A stretch of 64,000 bases of DNA from Eretmocerus hayati (taxonomy: Eukaryota; Arthropoda; Insecta; Hymenoptera; Aphelinidae), in NCBI GenBank assembly GCA_029851415.1, contig CM056741.1, positions 165,093,685 to 165,157,684 of the forward strand. The letters run 5' to 3'. The notes below the pieces were generated by a model. That model saw only the letters and a program-made list of their open reading frames with translations, was not told the origin of the DNA and did not search any database. This document shows, piece by piece, positions 25,419-37,400 of this stretch (positions are counted from its first letter, which is position 1; every line of letters begins with the position of its first letter). The translations under genes were made by a program, and so were the position numbers.

Positions 25419-25824
25419 AATAAAATAATTTAAAAAAAATAATTTTAAAAATTCGCTTTTATGAACATAATAGCAACGCAAAATGTGAAAATAATCTTGA
25501 ATCTCCTTTCTGCATCTGTAGCATAGAAGTTGGCTAAGTTTACTGACTTACATGCTCCAAGATATTCATGATTTTAGGAATAAATATGATAAAAGCGTGG
25601 GTTACATCATGAAGACTACTGTTGATGAATCCAGTTGATAACCCACGCTTGCATCATATTTATTCCTAAAATCATGAATATCTTGGAGCATGTAAGTCAG
25701 TAAACTTAGCCAACTTCTATGCTACAGATCCAGAAAGGAGATTCAAGATTATTTTCACATTTTGCGTTGCTATTATGTTCATAAAAGCGAATTTTTAAAA
25801 TTATTTTTTTTAAATTATTTTATT
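25419..25824. repeat. Near-perfect hairpin, two ~186-bp arms
   Basis: Arm 1 (25419-25604) and arm 2 (25639-25824) are inverse copies with a 34-bp loop. By eye I count only about three mismatches, for example GATAAAAGCG against CGCTTGCATC near the loop and CTGCATCTG against CAGATCCAG in mid-arm. The outer end of arm 2 overlaps the stop codon that ends the LINE frame at 25815. The near identity implies recent formation or strong homogenisation. No target duplication is seen. Confidence 0.85.
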
Positions 25825-26946
25825 AAGATTCTAACTCTGGCTAAAGAGGCAGCCAAGTTGTAATGATTCGACCTCCACCTGTTTACAGAGACAATAGTCT
25901 CTCTCGGAGAACTTTCTTTGGAAAACCACGGCTTTGTTTTTCTGTCGTGAAACAATACAAAATATAATTTCCCAGTTATCTGCCCCTCTTCTTCTATAAT
26001 CGTACAAGTTTCTTCATGTGCCTGTCTTTTATGACATGCTTTGAGATCTGTGAAAGGAATTAGGAATGACAAGTCCACAGGTAATTCAGTTGCTTGTTTA
26101 GTAAGTACATCAGCTCTTTCGTTACCAATAATACCAATGTGTGACGGGACCCAACAGATAGTGATAGAAATATGTGGAGACAGAGCCTTGATTTGATTAT
26201 ACAATCTTTTAGTTTCAAGAATGTACTTATTTACATTTACATTCAAGGTCGGTGAGTTCAGACTTTGTATCACACTTAAACCATCCGAAAATATTGTATA
26301 GTTAAAATATGGATGTGTGTGCATGATATTCATAGCTTCATATAGGGCGACACATTCAGATGCATATACCGAAGCTTTGTCAACAAGAGATCTCGTGATT
26401 TCGAGGTTCAAATCTGGACAATGACAGGCTGCGCCTACATATTGATCTAGAATTTTACTTCCATCTGTATAGATTGCGCGAGCATTGATGGATTGAATCA
26501 ACGTTTCTATCATCTGATTCGGGTTAGAACTCACTCTCATCTCAAAGCCTAATTCTGTGTTAACGTCTAAGCAAGTTATCAATGTTTTGTACTCATAATT
26601 ATAAATGTTATGATTGTCCGAGAATTCTATCAGATTTTTTGGCAGTGCCATGATACATTCTTGCAGCAGTCGTACTTGTTTCTGCTCGCAAAAATTCTTT
26701 TTCATTATAAAGTCGAACATAATTGAATTTTTGTTGGAAATCGATCTACAAAGGAAATTATTGCAAAGATACTTCGCACGCACCTTTATGAGTTGCAGCT
26801 TTGACTCAGCAAAAATCACATTGTTGGGAGTGCTTACACGATACCCAAGAGCTTTACGAATCGCTGACCGCTGAATTTTTTCGAGATCATCTATGAATGC
26901 CTGCTGTTTCGGGAAGTAAACGAAACACCCGTATCCAAAATGGATC
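25815..26946 (-). pseudogene. LINE RNase H domain fragment
   Basis: The frame opens upstream of its first Met with FGYGCFVYFPKQQAF and LEKIQRSAIRKALGY, the post-RT segment. From the first Met (26819) it runs 334 codons. The RNase H catalytic set is complete: YTDGSK (Asp119), Glu155 in YASECVALYEA, Asp179 in FSDG, and Asp237 in GNERAD, with WVPSHIGI just before the last. Such RNase H domains are found in I-type and some jockey-type LINEs and degrade RNA in the RNA:DNA hybrid. The end, SLARVRI then LIK-stop, breaks off where the CCHC tail should follow. The last codons lie within the palindrome. A matching CCHC tail is at 22660-22975. Confidence 0.85.
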
Positions 26947-27396
26947 TCACAAAAAATTTAAAATAATCAATAGGGTGTTTGGCGACGAGCCCCACCATGT
27001 ACCGCAGAGATTCTTGATGATACTAGAAGCTCGAGAGCAGCTTTTCTTAATTCTATCAATATTTTGTCTGAAGGATATAAAGTCAAATATAACACCCAAA
27101 AAACGTGCACTTTCACTGGACTTGATTAGACATTCCCCAATTTGTACTTCATTTTGACCAGGAGTGATACTATCTTTGCTGAAGTGTGCAATGACAGTTT
27201 TATGTGGTGCTAAGTCCAATCCAAGTTCATGCAAGTTGTTCTGTATGAGTAATAAACTTCTTTGGAATGATTTAATTGGTTTGCAAGATCTCGTCATTTT
27301 AAGAAAAATAGCTATATCGTCAGCAAATTGAAGTATCGAAACACTCTTGGGTAAATCTTTTGCAACATCTTTGACATAAATAGAATAGACTCGTGA
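26947..27396 (-). pseudogene. LINE reverse transcriptase fragment (FADD core)
   Basis: The frame begins RVYSIYVKDVAKDLP, followed by the catalytic box SILQFADDIAIF (FADD codons at 27317-27328), the LINE counterpart of Y/F-x-DD. It continues through HELGLDLAPHKTVIAHF (the K-T of the following motif) and SARFLGVIFD, the usual FLG-hydrophobic motif. The fingers and the first palm motifs are missing because the copy is 5'-truncated. The frame then ends at 26947 and resumes in another phase as FGYGCFVYFPKQQAF. In a full element this enzyme primes reverse transcription of the LINE RNA at the target DNA. This copy cannot be active. Confidence 0.8.
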
Positions 27397-27400
27397 ACGT

Positions 27401-30400
27401 TTATTCTGCCCTTAAATCGGGTTTGAAATCAATATAGCCTCGATCCACTTACTTCGGATTGGCAATCTGATAATTATTTCCTTACGCTCGACTCGATTGA
27501 TTCAGGGGTAGCTATCTCGCGCTCTAATGAAACACTTCTGAACAATGTCTCACGAAACGCATCATTGCATTTGTCGCTGCTTTCGATCGTATAGTACTAT
27601 ATTGAATCATCGAGTATTTCACAAGAACTAGGAGTACCGCCACTGCCCTGCGATGCTATTTATATTGACTAACCTCTGTAGATTCTACTTGCTAAATGCA
27701 ATAACATTCAACAGAAATAATTCAGGGAGTAAACCAAAACTTTATTAGATAATGAGATTTTCTGATCAAGATTGGTGGAACCGGTTTAAGCCTCTACTAC
27801 CGTTGAGCAAGGAATCTCATTTGGGACGAGCGATTCCAAATTCTTCCCGTGTCTTTCAAATTTATTATCTCAAAATGTATCGCGTGTAAGAACTAGCCAG
27901 AAATTTGACCGAAACAAAACTTCATAGCTTGCTGAAGTCGATTCCGTTTAAATTCCAAGTCCAAAGTCCACAGAAAATGATAGCGTCGATAGTTTGAAGT
28001 AAGATTTTCAAATCGTCCGTTCGTCGATAACTTTAGAGTTGTAAGTTACCACCGAATTACACAATACGGAATAATCATCAAATTAAATTTCAGCTAGATC
28101 ATTTTTCAAGTGAACTGAGATTGTTGGAATGGCTCACTTCTGAATGGAATTCCGAATAATGCAAAATTGAACATTTCTTGAGATTGATAAATCGAAGTCA
28201 ACGTGAGCTCAGTTGATAAAAGGTTACAAACCTTCTCATATTCATGATCAAATTTGCTTGACTGGGCTGTGCATGGTTTGAGAGCAAGGCATTGACACAA
28301 TACTCGAAGTAATGACCACTTAGAGAGAGGCTGTCATAATCACACATTTAATGCCACCCAACCTAAGCTATCAATCACAACAACAGGCATATTGTCAGTT
28401 AACAACAGTGATTCTCGTAATTATGGAAGGATTTGGAACGTATCATAAATCATAGAGAACAATGAGAACCTGTAATACCTGCTTGAAGACGTGAAGCATT
28501 TAATTAGCTCTTTTAATAGATAATGGAATAAATTTGTGGTCGGGAAGAATTTTGGATATTTTATGGAACCAGATACTCCGTCAAGGTTTCAAGTAAAATG
28601 GTTGTGATCGCGGTGAATAATCTGTGCTATACTTTCTAGTCCTATAATTGTCTAGCAATTTGCTCTATAATTATGTAAGAGGTTAACTGAAGGCGTCATT
28701 ATGGAGAAAAAATCGAAAAATTTGAACAGAGAAATGAATGTGATCAATGATTACCCATTACACAGTCCTGCATATTTTGACATGTTTCATGCCACACGAA
28801 CTTCTAAAAGTGGTTCTAATACAGTTTAGCCCGCTGAATCTGAACCCGTTTGCCGATTTGCTCCATCACGTCACTTTTTCGAGAGAATCGATATCAAAGT
28901 TGCAAAAATGCCAATCTGGCTAATTTTGAGGGCTCTTATCCCTGTTATCAGGAAGGTTATCAGAACTCTGTGAGGTGTAGTCGCTCATCAAAGGGAAAAT
29001 TTTCGAAATAAGCCCACATGGGTCAAAGTCAGTTAAGTCGTTTCTGAGTGGCAACGACTCGAAAAACTTCAAAAATGCAAAAAGACCGGCCCTGCAGGAC
29101 TGTGTTATTATTAGCGAGAAATCATTCTGGTTAGTTTTAGTTGTCATTGAAGAGTACAGATCCTTGCTAGTAGATAAATGAGTGATTGAAACGTTGCTAG
29201 TACATCTGAAGTTAAGACAAATATAGATGTAGTAGTGGAAGAAATATCGAAAATTCAGCGGTTGATACGAAATTGGTTTACAGTGGAACCTCTCTCAGCG
29301 GCTACCCTGCGGGACCGAGAAAAATTGACCGTTAAAGGAGGTGTCCGCTTTTGGGAAGTTTCCTTAATTTTGATACGAGAAAGACTCGTTCTAAAAAGCC
29401 GATACATTGAATGTCAACTTAATATCCCAAGCGAAAAATATCTAGTGAGATGATTACAAAAAATTGAGACAAGTGACAGAATCTTCAAAAAATGAAGAAA
29501 TGTTCAACCAATCGTGAATAGAATATAAATTTGTTATAGATGTATCACAAAACTTAAACGCTATTTGTCATGAAAAAGTCCGCTCATGAGGTTCAAGATT
29601 GAGGATTTTTCAACAAATCATTCACCAGCTTCATTTGTCAATGACGAGCCGATCTAAATCAATCGGGATCATTGCGACTCATATAAAACTCTTTCTATTC
29701 GTTCAGATGGCTCAGAACATCTTTCGTGTCGGTTATGCCATAAGCAATTAGATATTTTGAATTTTCAATCAGAGCTCCATAAACATTAAATTATCTTGAT
29801 ACGTAGACACAATTTTCAATTTTTGTGTAAAAATCGTTGAGATATGTAGAATGAATAAAATTTTGCACTCTGGGCTAAGAATCAAATTTTACAATATCGA
29901 GAGTATTGATTCATTAGTACCTTTCAAGTAACTAAGATATCAATGTGAAAAATCTTGGAATTGTAGATTGATGCAAAAGCTAGTAACTATTCATTTGTGC
30001 TATGAAGATTTCATCTCTACCACACAGCATTTATGATAACATGCTTCTAGTAATCTTCCTTTCATATCTGAAATTCTCAAACAAAAGCTGGAACACGAGC
30101 GAGTGAGTTCATTGCGGCATCAAAAGAGATTAAGTTGAAACTAGCCGCCTTGGTAAATGGACAACGTACATAGAATACGCTTGAATGAACGCAAATGTTG
30201 CGAGCTTTTTATTCAGCAGAAATACAAGGGCGTATTTTCACTTTGGTCTTAGGATTAACCATTTCGTATGATTGAAATACCTCATGCTCGTAAGTGGATA
30301 CTGTAAATACTTGAACGGACTCAACGTTTGTGTAATATGCAGGGAAGCAAGTAAAGATAATTTCAACTTTGTAGATCTAGATCCTACTTCCATTCCTGGC

Positions 30401-31363
30401 TTTGAATACTTTGAAGTAAAATGTTTCCATGAGTTCTGTGGGATTACAAGATGAGTAAACCCTTTGAATTAAAATCAAATTTTAATTGATAAATTCATAA
30501 CTGGCCTGAGTTCTTTATCAAATCAACAATGCCGGTTTTCATATTATTTCTAAGATTCGCTGACATTTTTTAAATCCTCTAAATTATTTCTCCGAATTTA
30601 CAGCACTACTGTATGTCGAGAATATGATCCTAAAATGATATGAAAAAATGATATCATTCAATACTCAAGTACTAGGGTCTGAGAAATTCTAAAAAATTTC
30701 AAGGATTCAAACAAATGTTACAAATTGAATAATTTTGATCCCACATAGCCCATTCTCTTCTTACAGAATCATACATCAATTGACCTAATACTCATAGGCA
30801 AATCTATGATTCGACGTGAAACTGATTAAGATCTACCACCACTAATAGTTGTCAAGTACAGGACGGATCTCTGGCAGCCACCATAATACGCGCTTTGCTA
30901 GTCGCCATTAATCACACGGTTCAGTAATCAGAGCTCATTCAAACCTCTCCAAACTATTAAAGGCTGTGTATTAGCTCACTCACGAGATCAGCGTGGAGTC
31001 ATTCCACGATACTCCAATGGCATTTAACTCATGATACGCAAACTACTGCAAGGTCAAAATTTCATTATAACGGTACAGGTAAAATTTCACACTGGATAAA
31101 GAACGATCTCAATAGGCCTAGAGTGTCTATTTCAAATTCTCCGGTGAATAGATCTTATACAAAGAAACTCATCTCCAGTATCGAGAGACGGGCAAGGAAC
31201 TTTACGATACACCAGGGGTAACGACTCACTTCAACAATGTGTTAACGACGATTGAGAGGTTCTACCTCACTCCTCCAGCTTCTGTTTCTCTCTAGGGATG
31301 TTAAAGCTTCTGCAAGCTCTCTGAGAACCTTAAAAAATTGCCCGAACGCTCCACGGTATTATA
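27401..31363. other. No gene; possible pogo-like fragment
   Basis: Mostly anonymous. At 29278-29340, TACAGTGGAACCTCTCTCAG followed by CGGCTACC and a later GGTGTCCGCTTTTGGG resembles a Tigger/pogo terminus. AAGTCCGCTCATGAGGTTC near 29576 is a weak inverse of it. The pairing is uncertain and I do not call an element. Confidence 0.35.
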
Positions 31364-31974
31364 TATGAGTAGTTCCGCGCGAAACAGACCTACGAAAAAG
31401 GGTCATGTCTTAAATTTTTTTCTTGACTTCTTCCATTCGATTCTATGGTACAAAATATGAACTTTTCACTACCTATGGGGCCCCAAAAAAAATTTCCAGG
31501 TACCTTCAACGTGCATTATTTTGTTCTTTTAAATTATTTTCAACAAAAAAGTTAGGGTATTTTTTTCAATGGAATGAATTTTTCTCGATTTCGTTCATAG
31601 ATACAGAGATGCGGTTTGCGACATTCGAAAGGTCTTCAAAAAACCTATCGAAATCGGTCTTGTGATGTTGATTTTGATGTCTTGGGTGGTTTTATCGGGC
31701 AAAAGAGTGAAAAACATAGACGATTAAATTTCTCGAAAACCCAATAATGTAAAACCTTGAAAATTCGAAACTAGGGTAAACGTCCCAATTACTGCGAGTT
31801 TTTCGGGTACCTCCGGCTCAAACACTGCAGATTTTGTGTTTACCATAAGATATCGGGCCCGGGCTTTTTCGAGGTTGTTGGTCTACGTCTTGAGAAGATA
31901 TCACCCGATTTTCAGACCGATCCGAGTTAATGGGAAATTATAATAAATTAAACGCCGAGTGAAAATCAGTGCTC

Positions 31975-32050
31975 CTATTACTGCGTTCGATTCCCTATTA
32001 CTGTGCGGGTGTTACTGCGTTTCACCTATTACTGCGTCCCAATTACTGCG
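31975..32050. repeat. Array of (T/A)TTACTGCG motifs, left arm
   Basis: CTATTACTGCG, CTATTACTGTG, TGTTACTGCG, CTATTACTGCG and AATTACTGCG follow each other within 76 bp. A sixth copy, CAATTACTGCG, lies at 31786-31796. The mirror set is at about 33150-33226 and 33405. Confidence 0.75.
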
Positions 32051-32310
32051 AAGACAAAAGTACGGGTTTTAATAGATTTTGAACAGTTTTCCTTGGATTT
32101 TCGCGTGAATGGGTCTAGTACAACGTGATACGACGTCGATTGTAGCCTTAAATCATGTCCAAGTGGTGTGAATTTGAGTAATTCTCGATAAAAAGAGCAA
32201 CGTGAGCAGGCTTGCTCGTGGCTTGCTATCCCGGCTTGGTAGAGCGCGATATTTTCATCGATTTTGAGTACTGCTCTCATGATCCATGATAATAAATAAG
32301 TTCCAAACAA
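32029..32310 (-). other. 93-codon frame in left palindrome arm
   Basis: This frame starts MFGTYLLSWIMRAV and ends FVFAVIGTQ. Its exact translation recurs at 32890-33171 on the plus strand. The last codons coincide with the CAATTACTGCG motif array, which suggests a chance open frame within repeat DNA. I recognise no domain. Perfect conservation of the protein mirrors conservation of the DNA and is not evidence of selection on protein. Confidence 0.3.
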
Positions 32311-32889
32311 TTATCCGATGCCCTGGATAATGATTGCAGCATCGAATTGTTACATTACATCGTCTTATTGGACATCCAAAGTGCATAGGTCATACACGCG
32401 GTCCGGTGCCCTGTTTGTTTACATTCGAGCATATCCCGGCGGCAATTCAATAATAATATAAAGATAAGAGATGAATATTTTAAACATGCAGTTTTTGTAT
32501 CATCTCCGTATTAAATCGAACACAAGTTAGATTTGTACATCGGGCCTGATACGGTTCTCGAAACAGTGACATGGAGGTATGAATATATAAAGAGTATAAT
32601 ATATTATATAGATACATACACATACAGGTGCGGGACGTACGTGGGAGAGTCGTGATCAGGCCCGATTTACGAATTTAGCTTGATTCAATATAATAGTGAG
32701 ACTATATGCAACCAGTGCATGTTTTGAATATTTAGCTATTTTATCTCTGTTATTAAAATTCGCGGCCTCGACAGCTCGGATGTAAATAAACAACGGGACC
32801 GCGTGTATAACCTATGCTTTTTGGATGTCCAATAAGACGATGTAATGTAACAATTCGATGCTGCAATCATTATCCAGGGCATCGGATAA

Positions 32890-33171
32890 TTGTTTGGAAC
32901 TTATTTATTATCATGGATCATGAGAGCAGTACTCAAAATCGATGAAAATATCGCGCTCTACCAAGCCGGGATAGCAAGCCACGAGCAAGCCTGCTCACGT
33001 TGCTCTTTTTATCGAGAATTACTCAAATTCACACCACTTGGACATGATTTAAGGCTACAATCGACGTCGTATCACGTTGTACTAGACCCATTCACGCGAA
33101 AATCCAAGGAAAACTGTTCAAAATCTATTAAAACCCGTACTTTTGTCTTCGCAGTAATTGGGACGCAGTAA
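32890..33171 (+). other. 93-codon frame in right palindrome arm
   Basis: Identical translation to the frame at 32029-32310, in mirror orientation about a centre near 32600. Contains a Cys-x2-Cys pair (QACSRCSF), too little for a domain call. Confidence 0.3.
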
Positions 33172-33428
33172 TAGGTGAAACGCAGTAACACCTGCACAGT
33201 AATAGGGAATCGAACGCAGTAATAGGAGCACTGATTTTCACTCGGCGTTTAATTTATTATAATTTTCCATTAACTCGGATCGGTCTGAAAATCGGGTGAT
33301 ATCTTCTCAAGACGTAGACCAACAACCTCGAAGAAGTCCGGGCCCGATATCTTATGGTAAACACAAAATATGCGGTGTTTGAGCCGGAGGTACCCGAAAA
33401 ACTCGCAGTAATTGGGACGTTTACCCTA

Positions 33429-34054
33429 TATGTAAAATGTTGTGTTCTTTCAGAAGAAAATAGTCCAGAGTTCCTTTTTTGCGTTCTAACGCCTGTTTTT
33501 GCCAATTATCACAAATCCATTCTCCAGGCTTTTGGATATCGTCGATTTTCTGCGCATGCGCAGAAATTTGGATCCTCGAATCGAAACCAATCCCGTTGGA
33601 AAGCCAAAAAAAATTCCTTCAGAATGATTACTTGCCGAAGTCAATTCCATGCATTTGAACCGTATCTACAACGTATGAAAGATGAACCCCCAGCTCGAGT
33701 GCGACACGTCGATGGACGCCATCGAACGGGAGCAGGCGTGGATTTTCCTTACTGCTGACTCCAATACATTTGACCCACCTCTGAGGAACTATCAAGATTC
33801 AGTAGTCTTCTGAACGTTGCAACTTGGGCTCAAATGCATGGCAATGACTCCGGCAGGTAGTCATTTTGAAGGAATTTTTCTTGGCTTTCCAATGGAATTG
33901 AATCCAATGATCCACATTTCTGGGCATGCGCAGAAAACAGAAGATTTCCAATAGCCTGGAAAATGGATCTGTGATAATCGGCAAAAACAGGCGTTAGAAC
34001 GCAAAAAAGGAATTCGGGACTATTTTTTTCCGAAAGAACACAACATTTTACATA
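33429..34054. mobile_element. Nested TA-flanked palindromic element (626 bp)
   Basis: The ends are TATGTAAAATGTTGTGTTC and the inverse, GAACACAACATTTTACATA, flanked by TA on both sides (33427-33428 and 34055-34056). The arms pair through the interior, for example CTGCGCATGCGCAGAAA near 33549 with TTTCTGGGCATGCGCAGAAA near 33918. The opposite arm of the host palindrome has an empty site (inverse ...GTTTACCCTAGTTTCGAA), where the host sequence reads straight through. This confirms both the insertion and the TA duplication. Confidence 0.8.
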
Positions 34055-34461
34055 TATTTTCGAATTTTCAAGGTTTTAAAAAATTGGGTTTTGGAGAAAT
34101 TTGATCTTCTATGTTTTTCACTCTCTTGCCCGATAAAACCACCCAAGACATCAAAATCAACTTTACAAGACCGATTTCGTTAGGTTTTTTAAAGACCTTT
34201 TGAATGCCGCAAACCGCATCTCTGTATCTATGGACGAGATCGAGAAAAATATATATTATTAAAAAAATAGCGTTACTTTTTTATTGAAAATAATTCAAAA
34301 GAACAAAGTAATGTACATTGGACATACCTGGAAAATTTTTTTGGAGCCCCTCAGGTAGTGAAAAAATCATATTTTTTACCATAGAATCGAATAAAAAAGT
34401 CGAGAAAAAATTTAAGACATGACCCTTTTTCGTAGGTCTGTTTCGCGCGGAACTACTCATA

Positions 34462-37400
34462 TAGCGCCTCAGAGCCTCGACTCGTGCGTGCGCCTCGTTA
34501 TGCATCAACATTTTCATCTCGTTCGCAAGGCAGGGCCTTTACGGGCCACTTTTTTCTAACGTTTTTTTATACTCATATTCGCAAAATCTAAAATTTTAAA
34601 TTAGTGTATATATATATGTGTGTGTGTGTGTGTTGACTCTCAAAGAGCCTGATTCATTGAGATTTCTAAAGGCAATCCTTTTGAAGTGTTGCAATAGTTC
34701 AATACGTATACGTGCAAGCTGACGTGGGCGTTATGAATTTTTAAATTTTACCTCAATTCGAGCGTGAATTTCGATAGCAAATCTGTTCTTGTATAAGCTG
34801 GGTAGGTTCAAAACGCGGCAGAGCGCGATTTTCTTATGAATGAGATGCCGAAAAAAAATTGGATATTCCGAGTGCTCGATTCGTTGGAAAGCTAAAGCTA
34901 TAAGCCTATATCTTTATTCCTTCAACTCTAGCATCATAATCATAGATAGGGTTCACTACTCGTGGAATATTCAATTTCCGCTATCTCATTACTTCCTGCT
35001 TCGTGCAATGTATTGGATTAGCACGCTCTGCTCTCGTACTTTATCTAAATAATTCGTTCACTCGCAAAGCTAAATGTTTTTCTACTCTCTGCGGGTGGTT
35101 GAAAAAATTTCCGCTCCTATCCTCTACGTCGGCATCGGACAGAGAAAGTGTGAGTCTTCCAATTTCTCTATTGCAGTGGTAATTTTTTTTCTTTCTCCCA
35201 AGAATTACTCAAGGCTCAACTTTCATAATGGAATTTCACAAGTCGAGGTCAAAGGAGATTTACCTCGTGGACACTGAGTGTTCTTCAAGTACCAAGGTGG
35301 GATGAGAGGAAGTTCATTTTAGGAAAGGTTCAGAAAAAAAGTGAAAAAAGGGGGCAGCAATCTCTGTGTGTCCTCAAATGACAAAACAAAGCCAGTGTAG
35401 TAGCCAGAGGCTGCGGGGAAAAAGTTGGAAAATAAGTAAGTGACTACTGTGTGGCGTTGGCAGAAGTCAGCGGGACACAGTAGAAAAGAGGAGGAGAAGG
35501 TAGGAAAGGCCGTATATTTGTCGCTTGGAACAAATATTTCGGCTGGCTGAGACAAGACTGACGACTAGGACGACCTGACAGAGTAATTAGCCATCTGGTA
35601 TTTGCCAGTGTACATATATATATAACGGAGGTAAGGCTTACTTTTTGGACTTTTGCGCTTGAAATGTGGAACGCATTGAATGAGCCTCGTCTGGTTCTAG
35701 TCGCAATAAAATTTTACTTGTTCCCTTGGCTTGGAAGAAAGAGACTGAGAGCAGCAGAGCAATAGTTGCTTAATACCGAGAGACCCTACTAGACTCTGAT
35801 GTCCGTTTAAGATGACAAACGAAGAAAGTCAAGTCTGCGAGACGACGAGTAAAAAGGAAAATGTAAGGTCCCTTTTACAATTAACAGATCTAGTCATGGT
35901 ACGGCGGCTGTCATATTAAATGAGCTACAGCTGGACAGGCGCACCGATGTGTGCACACTTCCACAGAAGCGCCCCCATGCGAAAAGCACGGGACCACTGA
36001 AAATGGTGGAGCCAATCGGGAACATTTACCCCTCCCCTTCCTCCTTTTCTAGAATCATGAGTTGTAGGTACCCTAGGCAAATGTACGCAAGAGCGAAATT
36101 GTTATCTACAGTTATATTTTAAACAGGAACTTTGTGTACAGGCAGATCATCTAAACGGTTGATACGTTGTTCTTGCAATTTTGCAAATTAAGCTTCAATC
36201 CGAACGGAATTGTATGAAAATAAGACACGCTCTATGTAAATGTATACCCGGTTCAACTAATACCGTTCGAGAGGACTACTCCTAAAACGATTCTGAACGA
36301 GCTTGAATTTCGTGGCACAGTTTGGGGATCCATACGTTGAATAAAGAACAATTGATATCTTGGAATGACATCACTATTACATGTAAAGAGCATCTTTGAG
36401 TCATAATCATTGGCCGTGAAAAAACAATGGAGCTATTTAGGACTAATTTGAGAGATTCCATTTTTACGTGATGTGGGTGAGAGTTTTGGAAGTTCACAAA
36501 GCAAATTGGGCAGTGGAAACACTAGTATTCAGCACGTTTTTTAGTGATTCGAGTTATTTGATTATTCATTCCAGTATCTCTACAATCATTATTGGAACAC
36601 TTTCATGAGCAATGTTCGAAAGCTACTCGGTCAGAAATATAATAAATGAATCAATCCTGCAACCATTTGTTTGAAACCCGAATGATCAAATTGTAATTGA
36701 GAACTATACTTCTATCCAAATTATGCATGCTTAACTCTACCAAGACCGTACAGCAGGTCAGAACAGAAACATCAAGAAAAAAAAATTCTTCGAAATTGTT
36801 ACGTTATTTTGCACGTCCATAGATGAAGAAAGAATCTCTTTTGGAACTACACGATGTTTCAAATTCTGTTAAGAGCTGAGGAATTGTTCAGAACATGAAT
36901 GGGGAATTCCAGGATTGCGTTATTTTCAAGAGCAAAGCCATAATGTACAGAAATGAGACGGTGACGCCAAACATTAATCAAACCATGTTTTTCCAAGGTA
37001 TTTTTGACCGCACAATCCGAAAGCGTGGCTAGTACGACTTCAATATTCCTGGTCTCCCATGAATCAGAGGAAGTCCAGAGATTAGAATCAATCATTTATC
37101 GGGTTCACTGAAATTTCTCTCAAGTTGACGATCTTGAAAGATAATTTCAACAGACCAAAGATCGTAGTAAACTATGTTTTCTATCGCATTCGATTATGAA
37201 TGATGACTTGCTGAAATGGTGTCGGTGACTTTAGGATGCTTGGGTGCGTCAAAATGTACTCATTAGCAGGTAGAACCGGTCAAATTTCATGGAGCTCACA
37301 GTCAGGCCCATCGCGACTTTCGCAATGATATGAGCAAGAATTTTCTCCCGTCAACATTTTGTGATCATCCCTCGAAGTTGGGAATGACTTCCAAATTCAT

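Larger units (their letters stand above)
25815..27400 (-). mobile_element. 5'-truncated I/jockey-type LINE with RT and RNase H
   Basis: The minus-strand fragment runs from inside the RT domain (5' edge near 27400) through RNase H to an abrupt 3' edge at about 25826, where it meets the palindrome. One frameshift near 26946 separates the RT part from the thumb/RNase H part. There is no 3' untranslated region or A tail at this edge, so the 3' end was lost or displaced. Confidence 0.8.
31364..34461. mobile_element. Giant palindromic element, ~1.23 kb arms
   Basis: The left end TATGAGTAGTTCCGCGCGAA is inverse to the right end finishing TTCGCGCGGAACTACTCATA. Both are flanked by TA (31362-31363 and 34462-34463), compatible with Tc1/mariner-type integration. 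Removing the nested insert at 33429-34054 leaves an almost symmetrical palindrome centred near 32600. The arm segments about 31780-32340 and 32860-33430 are nearly identical and encode the same 93-codon frame in opposite directions. The outer arms and the central ~400 bp are visibly more divergent. No transposase is recognised. Confidence 0.8.

Noticed and set aside
29278..29595. Complete pogo-like element
   Set aside because: The left end looks like a Tigger terminus, but the right side lacks the expected CCACTG-TA end, so boundaries cannot be supported.
32029..33171. Two identical 93-codon frames as a duplicated host gene
   Set aside because: They are mirror images inside a transposon palindrome, the DNA itself is near-identical, and no domain or splice structure is visible. 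Identity of the protein is fully explained by arm identity.
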